From positions 1 to 6,085 of the forward strand of contig CAYMPL010000088.1 of NCBI GenBank assembly GCA_964392415.1: a stretch of 6,085 nt of DNA, given 5' to 3'. Position 1 is the first letter of the stretch. Each line of letters begins with the position of its first letter. The DNA is from CAYJMQ01 sp964392415 (GTDB taxonomy: Bacteria; Bdellovibrionota; JACOXK01; 2-02-FULL-40-11). Below, piece after piece: positions 1 through 4,900 of this stretch. The notes beneath the pieces are model-generated. The model saw nothing but the letters and a program-made list of their open reading frames with translations. It had not been told where the DNA came from and ran no database searches. Both the position numbers and the translations under genes were made by a program.

Positions 1-47
1 AGCATACGGCATTGGGAGTAAAGGCCCGTTAATCTGAAGCAACTGAA

Positions 48-599
48 TTGATTGGGGGGGGGGTCGGATGGGGGGTGCTGACTGGATTTCTTATTTTTTA
101 TTTCTTAGAAAAGTTTGTCATGATTCATCCCTGCACCGAGCAGGCGTGTGAGTTTCACCATATCGGTATTCCCGCATTTCTTGGTTTTTCCTTTCATAAT
201 CTTACCGATGGCATTGCGCTTGGCTCCTCGTTTTTGGTTCCGGCGCTGACTCCCTCCGTTTTTTTTGCTTTGCTTTCTCATCATGTGCCAACGTCATTTG
301 CGCTTGCCTCTATTTTAAAGGTCAGTCGCTATTCGGTTCGGCAAATTCTTGTGTTGCTAACCCTCTTTGCCGTCATGATTCCATTGGGCGCTATCTCATC
401 CCATGCAACGCTGCAGAACGGAAATCAAGCCGCGCTTGGGTGGGCAATCGCATTCTCGGCCGGGACATTTATTCATATCGCGATCTGTGATCTTCTCCCC
501 GAAATCCACAAATATCAGGAAAACAAATTCCGGAATCTTTGGGCCTTTATCCTCGGTCTTGGCATGATGATCGGCGCCTCACAATTCTTTGCGCATTAG
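48..599 (+). CDS. ZIP-family divalent metal transporter, C-terminal part with broken 5' end
   Basis: Inner-membrane permease of the ZIP family, which moves zinc, iron or related divalent metals into the cytoplasm. Visible in the 183 residues: a hydrophobic helix ending in LEKF (about 10-23), a short His/Cys-containing loop (HPCTEQACEFHH, 27-38), then the family's metal-site helices. These are FHNLTDGIALG (H50, N51, D54) and LLSHHVPTSFALASIL (H78, H79), followed by a helix (99-117) and AFSAGTFIHIAICDLLPE (135-152). ZIP proteins usually have eight helices; the first two or so are missing. The TTG at 48 is only where the open frame can begin: no Shine-Dalgarno is seen, and a TAA sits in frame at 30-32. 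Residues just before it (SEATE, 33-47) look like the PEAxE end of a ZIP helix, so homology continues past the stop. It is either a pseudogene or damaged by sequence errors near the window edge. Metal specificity cannot be read. Its last 21 bases overlap the 3' end of convergent tatD. Confidence 0.85.
   Translation: MIGGGVGWGVLTGFLIFYFLEKFVMIHPCTEQACEFHHIGIPAFLGFSFHNLTDGIALGSSFLVPALTPSVFFALLSHHVPTSFALASILKVSRYSVRQILVLLTLFAVMIPLGAISSHATLQNGNQAALGWAIAFSAGTFIHIAICDLLPEIHKYQENKFRNLWAFILGLGMMIGASQFFAH
54..63 (+). repeat. Run of ten G near the start of the ZIP frame
   Basis: Ten consecutive G, followed after six bases by a second run of six G (70-75). The run encodes three glycines and part of a valine in the ZIP frame. 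Tracts like this are prone to replication slippage and also to sequencing error. It lies just downstream of the region where all three frames are closed. Confidence 0.9.
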
Positions 600-1355
600 C
601 TTAAACAACGCTTTTGCATTCCGGCTTGTGATTTCCGCAACTTTTTCCAGGGAGAGGTTTTTTAGGGATGCGATCTTTTTAGCAGTTTCTACGACATAAG
701 CAGGCTCATTCCGTTTCCCGCGGTACGGTTCTGGGGCCAAAAAGGGGCAGTCGGTTTCGATCAAGAGATATTCGAGAGGGATCATTTTAACCACATCCTG
801 CAGGGCGGTCGATTTTTTAAAGGTGACAATGCCTGAAATTGAAACATAGCAGTCCAGGTCCATCGCCTCTTTTGCTTCTTCTTTGGTTCCCGTGAAACAG
901 TGAAATACGCCTTTCTTTATCTTTAGTTTTTTTAAAGAAACAAAAGAGGCTGAAAAAGCGTCTCTGCAGTGAATACTCACTGGAAGATTCAGTTCTTTTG
1001 CGATTGCCAGCTGTTTCTCAAAAACCTCAATCTGTTTTTCCTTGGGCGAATGTTCATAAAAAAAATCGAGACCGATTTCGCCGATTGCCATCACTTTGGG
1101 ATGTTTTGCAAATTCTTTTAAGGCAGAAATAGAAGCGGCATCGGCCTCTTTCGAATCATGTGGATGAATCCCTATGGTTGCGAAGATATTATCATAGCGC
1201 TCCGCAATTTGGACCGCTTCTTGGGAGGTTTTAACGGTTGTTCCAACATTTAAGAGTAATTCTACACCGGCTTTCTTTGCGTTTTCGAGCACTTTTTCAA
1301 AATCATCTTTATAATCGTCCCACTGAAGATGGGCATGGGTATCGATAAACATCAT
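579..1355 (-). CDS. tatD: TatD-family metal-dependent hydrolase/deoxyribonuclease
   Basis: TatD-family TIM-barrel metallohydrolase of 258 residues, full length for the family; characterised members are cytoplasmic 3'-5' exonucleases that need divalent metal. All hallmark motifs are present: DTHAHL with the HxH metal ligands (H7, H9), GIHPHDS (62-68), IGEIGLDF with the ligand E93, PVSIHCRDA (H129), GVFHCFTGT (H152) and LIETDCPFLAPEPYRGKRNEP (D202, with the PYRGKRNEP family signature). The start is one of two adjacent ATGs (1355 or 1352). The first forms an ATGA overlap with the metG stop and is preceded by a weak GAAG ribosome site, so coupled translation is likely. It is the last gene of the minus-strand operon, and its stop lies inside the end of the convergent ZIP gene. 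The exact substrate cannot be told from sequence: TatD, YcfH and YjjV types share these motifs. The position next to metG matches the YcfH/YabD-like branch in other bacteria. Confidence 0.95.
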   Translation of the reverse strand: MMFIDTHAHLQWDDYKDDFEKVLENAKKAGVELLLNVGTTVKTSQEAVQIAERYDNIFATIGIHPHDSKEADAASISALKEFAKHPKVMAIGEIGLDFFYEHSPKEKQIEVFEKQLAIAKELNLPVSIHCRDAFSASFVSLKKLKIKKGVFHCFTGTKEEAKEAMDLDCYVSISGIVTFKKSTALQDVVKMIPLEYLLIETDCPFLAPEPYRGKRNEPAYVVETAKKIASLKNLSLEKVAEITSRNAKALFKLMRKEL

Positions 1356-2923
1356 TTTTCTTCAATACGTGGAAAAAGGGGTTGTCCAATGGTGATAGAA
1401 GATCCACTTGCAAGTTTCCCCCATTTTGTTTCCATTTCAAAATTTTTGATAGCGCTGATATCGGTTTTTATTCCGATATCTTTCCAGATGCGCTCGGCGC
1501 TGGTAGGCATAAAGGGATAGATGAGAAGCGCAACAATTCGAAGTGATTCAAGCGTGTTATAGAGTGTCTCTTCTACCCTTTTTTGTTTCTTTTCTTTGGC
1601 AAGTTTCCACGGGGCAGATTTCTCAATATACTGATTTGTGCTTCGAACCAATGTCCAAATAGAAGAAAGGGCCTTCGAGAAAGCGATTTCATTGATGTGT
1701 TTTTTGGTTTCAGACACAACTCGCTCGCTGAGTTCGATAAGTTCCCGATCGGAATTTTCGAAATTTAAAGAAGAACCCTCTTTGGCTGGCGCCTTTCCAC
1801 CACAATATTTTGAAACCATATTCGTCGCACGGGAAAGGAGATTTCCAAGGTCGTTCGCAAGATCGCTGTTTGTCTTGATAATGAAGGATTTCTTTGAAAA
1901 ATCGCCATCAGCCCCAAAAGGAATTTCTCTTAAAAGAAAATAACGGAACGCATCAAGACCAAATGTTGAAACCATTTCTTTCGGATCGATGACATTCCCT
2001 TTTGATTTTGAAATTTTCTCCCCTTCGCTGGTCCACCAGCCATGAGCGAAAATCCGGGTAGGAAGGGGGACTCCGATCGACATGAGCATCGCCGGCCAAT
2101 AAACAGCATGGAAGCGAAGAATATCTTTCCCTACGAGGTGTGTCACATTTGACCAATAGTGGTTGAATTTTTTGTTGTCGGCGCCGTACGAAATAGCAGT
2201 CAGGTAATTCATGAGCGCCTCAAACCAGACGTAAATAACATGTTTTTTGGTTGCTGTTTTTTCTATCGGGGGCATGGGAATCCCCCATTCAAATGTGGTT
2301 CGGCTGATACTTAAATCCCTCAACCCTTCTTTCACAAAAGAAATGACTTCATTTCGTCTGACATCGGGTTGAATAAATTCAGGATGTTTATCGATGTGAT
2401 CGAGCAGGCGCTTCTCATATTTCGACATCCGAAAAAAATAGCTTTCTTCTTTCAGTTTTTGAACAGCGCGCTTGCATTCCACATTTGGGCATCTGCCGTC
2501 TATGAGCTGTGTTTCTGTGAAAAAGGTTTCGCAGGAGACGCAGTACCAATCTTCATATTTACCGAGGTAGACATCTCCGTTGGCAATAATGTGATTGACA
2601 ATGTTTTCGACCGTTTTTTTGTGACGTTCTTCTGTTGTCCGGATGAAATCGTCGTATGAAATGCTCAGTACTGTCCAAATTTCTTTAAATTTTTTAACAA
2701 CCCGATTGGCTAATTCCAAGGGGGTCTCCTTATTTTTCTTTGCCTCTTGTTCAATTTTTTGGCCATGTTCGTCTGTTCCGGTGAGAAAAAAGACATCGTC
2801 GCTCAAAAGTCTGTGAAATCTCGCCAATACGTCGGCTGCAATCGTGGTATAGGCATGGCCGATATGGGGGGCATCGTTTACATAATAGATAGGAGTTGTA
2901 ATATAAAATGGTTTCCCGCTCAT
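1352..2923 (-). CDS. metG: Methionine--tRNA ligase (short form)
   Basis: Class I aminoacyl-tRNA synthetase that charges initiator and elongator tRNA-Met with methionine using ATP. The catalytic Rossmann fold carries the HIGH motif (H20-H23 in NDAPHIGHAYTT), GTDEHGQK (49-56), YVWFEALMNYLTA (231-243) and the KMSKS-type loop as KISKS (303-307). A metal-binding knuckle is inserted after the first half: C128 and C131 (CVSC), then C145 and C150. The last pair is CPNVEC, so four residues separate the cysteines where two are common. The helical anticodon-binding domain follows, with NDLGNLLSR (357-365) and SAPWKLAK (436-443, W439). The protein ends at residue 523, just after this domain, so the Trbp111-like C-terminal tRNA-binding domain found in longer MetRS is absent. 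The ATG at 2923 overlaps the holB stop as ATGA and has no strong Shine-Dalgarno, which suggests translational coupling. The stop overlaps the tatD start the same way. Confidence 0.98.
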   Translation of the reverse strand: MSGKPFYITTPIYYVNDAPHIGHAYTTIAADVLARFHRLLSDDVFFLTGTDEHGQKIEQEAKKNKETPLELANRVVKKFKEIWTVLSISYDDFIRTTEERHKKTVENIVNHIIANGDVYLGKYEDWYCVSCETFFTETQLIDGRCPNVECKRAVQKLKEESYFFRMSKYEKRLLDHIDKHPEFIQPDVRRNEVISFVKEGLRDLSISRTTFEWGIPMPPIEKTATKKHVIYVWFEALMNYLTAISYGADNKKFNHYWSNVTHLVGKDILRFHAVYWPAMLMSIGVPLPTRIFAHGWWTSEGEKISKSKGNVIDPKEMVSTFGLDAFRYFLLREIPFGADGDFSKKSFIIKTNSDLANDLGNLLSRATNMVSKYCGGKAPAKEGSSLNFENSDRELIELSERVVSETKKHINEIAFSKALSSIWTLVRSTNQYIEKSAPWKLAKEKKQKRVEETLYNTLESLRIVALLIYPFMPTSAERIWKDIGIKTDISAIKNFEMETKWGKLASGSSITIGQPLFPRIEEK

Positions 2924-3810
2924 GATGGTCTTAGCTGGATCAAAATCTGTTCCGCAAGAAGTTCACGATTTACTTGAAAATCCAAACTTCGCTTGGTTTC
3001 CAAAATGGCATCGATTCTGTCATAGATTTCCTGTAACGTAAAATTCTCCCATTTCTTTTCTTTATCCATTTGAAAAAAGGAATGGTTCGGCGTCCCCCCT
3101 ATTTTATAAATAAGCAGCGTTTGATACCAGTTCAGCCATGTTTCAAGGAAGAGCTCCAGGGTTTGCTCTTCTTTTGATATCTCTTTTGCCAACTCAAAGA
3201 GTTTATCTGGATCTTTAGGGAGATCTGTCATTCCGAGAGCAGACTCTGTCATTCCGAGCCCATAGGGCGAGGAATCTCGTCGGAGATTCTTCGGGACTTC
3301 GTCCCTCAGAATGACTTCGAGAGCAGCCTCCTTCAGCTCAGGATGACAATTTGACATCCGAACGATCTGGCATCGGGAAAGAATCGTCGGGAGAATTTTT
3401 TCTTCATATAAAGTGAGCAAAAAAAAGATTGTCTGCGGCGGGGGTTCTTCCAGGATCTTTAAAATAGCATTGCCCGATATCATTTGAAGCTCTTCAGCGT
3501 TGTGGATGATGGCAATTTTGTATTTAGCCTCAAATGGTTTGTAGTGCAGATATTTTTGAAGATCTCTTATTCTGTCGATTTTAATCGAATGTCCTTCTGG
3601 TTTAATGGAAAAAAGATCGGGGTGAGAGGAGCGATCTATTTTTTTGCATGAAATACAATCATTGCATATCGTCTCTTTTTCACAATTGAGACGTTTTGCA
3701 AAAAGAAGCGCCTGGCGGCTTAAAAAATCAGGCGCGGCGCCTGTGAAAAGATAAGCCGAACCAACCCGATCTGATGAGGCAATTTTTTCCAAAAGAGGGA
3801 ATAACATCAT
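2920..3810 (-). CDS. holB: DNA polymerase III subunit delta' with in-frame repeat-derived segment
   Basis: Delta' subunit of the clamp loader, which with gamma/tau and delta opens the sliding clamp on primed DNA. The 296 residues show an N-terminal AAA+ fold. YLFTGAAPDFLSRQ (20-33) replaces a working P-loop, as is common in delta'. The zinc module has C43, C49, C52 and C55. Also present are a Walker B-like strand (KIAIIHNAEEL, 98-108), NAILKILEEPPP (114-125) and the SRC motif (145-147, TILSRCQIV). After residue 154 comes a 42-residue stretch (155-196, CHPELK to LGMTD) encoded by a palindromic repeat. The sequence then resumes with an all-helical C-terminal domain (ELAKEISKEEQTLELFLETW and onward). 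A normal lid domain with its GSxGxA-type motif is not visible, so the repeat seems to replace it or to lie in its remnant. Adjacent ATGs at 3810 and 3807 are possible starts; the first gives an ATGA overlap with tmk. Function with this altered lid is uncertain. Confidence 0.9.
   Translation of the reverse strand: MMLFPLLEKIASSDRVGSAYLFTGAAPDFLSRQALLFAKRLNCEKETICNDCISCKKIDRSSHPDLFSIKPEGHSIKIDRIRDLQKYLHYKPFEAKYKIAIIHNAEELQMISGNAILKILEEPPPQTIFFLLTLYEEKILPTILSRCQIVRMSNCHPELKEAALEVILRDEVPKNLRRDSSPYGLGMTESALGMTDLPKDPDKLFELAKEISKEEQTLELFLETWLNWYQTLLIYKIGGTPNHSFFQMDKEKKWENFTLQEIYDRIDAILETKRSLDFQVNRELLAEQILIQLRPS
3224..3265. repeat. 21-bp imperfect tandem duplication at the element edge
   Basis: Two adjacent 21-bp units (3224-3244 and 3245-3265) share their first 14 bases exactly (tctgtcattccgag) and 17 of 21 overall. 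The period is exactly seven codons, so the holB frame is kept, and the protein repeats LGMTE/LGMTD. It may come from nested insertion of one palindrome in another, or from duplication of the element end. Confidence 0.8.
3248..3315. repeat. 68-bp core palindrome with cloverleaf-like folding potential
   Basis: The ends gtcattccgag (3248-3258) and ctcagaatgac (3305-3315) pair at 10 of 11 positions. The centre, cgaggaatctc (3268-3278) and gagattcttcg (3283-3293), pairs around a gtcg loop with one G-T wobble. Between the outer and central stems, each side has its own small hairpin: ccc-ata-ggg (3259-3267) and gggac-ttc-gtccc (3293-3305, sharing one base at each edge with a neighbouring stem). The predicted shape is a three-leaf structure in DNA or RNA. 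It is not a tRNA. Confidence 0.8.
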
Positions 3811-4427
3811 ATTTTTTTTAGAACCTGCTTTAGGATATCCTGATGAACCTCTTTGGGCTCGCGATTTCCATCGATGACTCTTACTCTGCGGGGATTGATA
3901 GATGCAAGGAGTAAATAGCCCCGTCTGACACGTTCGTGAAACGAACGTTTCTCTTTTTCAAGTCGATCGAGATTTTTTTTGCGGGATTGCAAACGGGACA
4001 GTCCTTTTTCCACAGGGCAATCCAAGATGAGCGTTAGATCCGGTTCCAATCCCCCTGTCGCAAATAGGTTTAGTTTTTCAACCCACTTTCGGGATATGCC
4101 GCGCACGTACCCCTGGTAGACCCAACTGGCATCATAAAACCGGTCGGAGATGACAATTTGCCCACGCTTTAGCGCAGGCTTTATAACTTCTTGAACGTGT
4201 TGCGCGCGAGAGGCTTCATACAAAAAGAGCTCACAGAGGGGGACCATTCGGCGGTTTTTTTGAGAAAGAAGAATTTGGCGGATTTGATCTGAGATTTTTG
4301 TTCCCCCCGGCTCCCGGGTGACAGTCACTTTAAAACCACTCCTTTTAAGAGCGGCTTTAAGACTTTTTATTTGGGTTGTTTTCCCCGTCCCTTCTCCCCC
4401 CTCAATGGTAATGAATAATTTTTTCAT
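3807..4427 (-). CDS. tmk: Thymidylate kinase (dTMP kinase)
   Basis: Phosphorylates dTMP to dTDP with ATP, the last specific step before dTTP in the cytoplasm. The 206 residues match the usual length. Motifs in order: P-loop EGGEGTGKTTQ (9-19, K16), TREPGGTKISDQIR (37-50) for dTMP binding, FLYEASRAQHV (68-78), the DRF signature VISDRFYDAS (92-101, D95-R96-F97), YQGYVRGI (104-111), and PDLTLILDCP (129-138). An arginine/lysine-rich LID region follows (149-170), then RVRVIDGNREPKEVH (181-195). A plain P-loop with basic residues in the LID resembles the E. coli (type II) enzymes. The start at 4427 forms ATGA with the stop of the small membrane-protein gene and has a good ribosome site upstream. 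Its stop overlaps holB, the common tmk-holB pairing. Nothing suggests loss of function. Confidence 0.97.
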   Translation of the reverse strand: MKKLFITIEGGEGTGKTTQIKSLKAALKRSGFKVTVTREPGGTKISDQIRQILLSQKNRRMVPLCELFLYEASRAQHVQEVIKPALKRGQIVISDRFYDASWVYQGYVRGISRKWVEKLNLFATGGLEPDLTLILDCPVEKGLSRLQSRKKNLDRLEKEKRSFHERVRRGYLLLASINPRRVRVIDGNREPKEVHQDILKQVLKKI

Positions 4428-4900
4428 CGATAAAACACCTTGTCAAAGAGTTCTTCCACAATTCTTCCAAAAGTAAATAAAATCGTTCGGGTAATTCCAT
4501 CACCTTGTCTGTAAACGAAAATATAATCAATTCTTTGAGTTTCATGGTTCACGATAAAGATGAGATCCCAAACAGTTTTATCTTTTTCATAAACAGTATA
4601 AGGGAGATTACTTTCGGTATTATAATAACCTCCTGTTTTCTCTCCTAGATTTTTTTTCACTTCTTTAACTGTCTGTCCAAGTAAATAATCTTTACGGAGC
4701 AGATCTGCAATCATTCTTGCCTTTTTGTTTGTAGAAACTTCACGAAATGTTTTTGGATCAAAAGGAGAATATCCCCAGCGAATTCTGGCTTCCCATGAAA
4801 AAGTGATGTAATTATCAAACTTATAGGCAGCGATACTCAGAAGGATAAAAAAAACCAACAGAACGCCAAGTAAAAATATTTTATTTACAATTAATAACAT
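4424..4900 (-). CDS. Small single-pass membrane-anchored protein, unknown function
   Basis: I do not recognise a named gene. From the ATG at 4900 the protein has 158 residues: one N-terminal hydrophobic helix (about 7-25, KIFLLGVLLVFFILLSIAAY), then a soluble part. The helix lacks an obvious signal-peptidase or lipobox cysteine site, so it is probably an uncleaved anchor with the rest outside the cytoplasmic membrane. Residues 61-131 (ARMIADLLRKDYLLGQTVKEVKKNLGE, then WDLIFIVNHETQRIDYIFVY) have a pattern of a helix, GxTxxEVxxxLG and alternating strands. This recalls the BamE/SmpA-like fold of small envelope proteins, but that is a weak resemblance. The frame also opens 33 bases earlier at a TTG (4933). 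I prefer 4900 because it gives a sensible short overlap (10 bp) with the nrdJ stop. The gene looks more AT-rich than its neighbours. It lies between two nucleotide-metabolism genes and is probably co-transcribed with them, which does not reveal its role. Confidence 0.8.
   Translation of the reverse strand: MLLIVNKIFLLGVLLVFFILLSIAAYKFDNYITFSWEARIRWGYSPFDPKTFREVSTNKKARMIADLLRKDYLLGQTVKEVKKNLGEKTGGYYNTESNLPYTVYEKDKTVWDLIFIVNHETQRIDYIFVYRQGDGITRTILFTFGRIVEELFDKVFYR
4436..4441 (-). promoter_or_regulatory. Ribosome binding site of tmk
   Basis: Minus-strand AAGGTG lies 8 bases before the ATG at 4427, inside the end of the upstream gene. It is the clearest Shine-Dalgarno-like site in the operon; the other overlapping junctions have only weak ones. 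It supports the 4427 start. Confidence 0.65.

Larger units (their letters stand above)
3224..3350 (-). repeat. Nested palindromic repeat element inserted in frame in holB
   Basis: On the plus strand, gtcattccgag occurs at 3227-3237 and again at 3248-3258. Near-complementary arms lie at 3305-3315 (ctcagaatgac) and 3337-3347 (ctcaggatgac), so two pairs of inverted arms are nested. A 9-bp direct repeat, cgagagcag, occurs on both sides of the inner unit (3234-3242 and 3318-3326). The stretch is open in the holB frame and reads CHPELK through LRRDSSPYGLGMT to LGMTD, with no resemblance to delta' proteins. Short palindromes with GTCATTC/GAATGAC ends are known as dispersed repeats in several bacterial genomes, and Rickettsia palindromic elements are a precedent for in-frame insertion in genes. 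Only one locus is visible here, so dispersal in this genome is inferred. Outer boundaries are approximate. Confidence 0.8.

Noticed and set aside
1329..1943. Plus-strand open frames opposite metG and tatD (1329-1520, 1583-1768, 1638-1943)
   Set aside because: They lie entirely antisense to strongly conserved genes, have no recognisable motifs and no ribosome sites; they are reading-frame shadows.
1953..2156. 67-residue minus-strand frame inside metG
   Set aside because: It is out of frame within the conserved MetRS catalytic domain and has no family features.
2369..2977. Plus-strand frames opposite the metG 5' half (2369-2659, 2747-2977)
   Set aside because: Antisense to the HIGH motif and zinc-knuckle region; composition mirrors the metG codons.
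3293..3305. gggac-ttc-gtccc hairpin as a transcription terminator
   Set aside because: No T-run follows on either strand and it sits in the middle of holB inside a larger palindrome.
3224..3350. CRISPR array or tRNA gene in the repeat region
   Set aside because: There are only two direct copies with no spacer regularity, and the cloverleaf-like fold lacks tRNA arm sizes, a T-loop sequence and a CCA end. It is a protein-coded palindrome.
4149..4160. 12-bp match gatgacaatttg shared with 3342-3353
   Set aside because: It lies in the conserved DRF-motif region of tmk (codons for IVIS) with no palindromic context; most likely chance.
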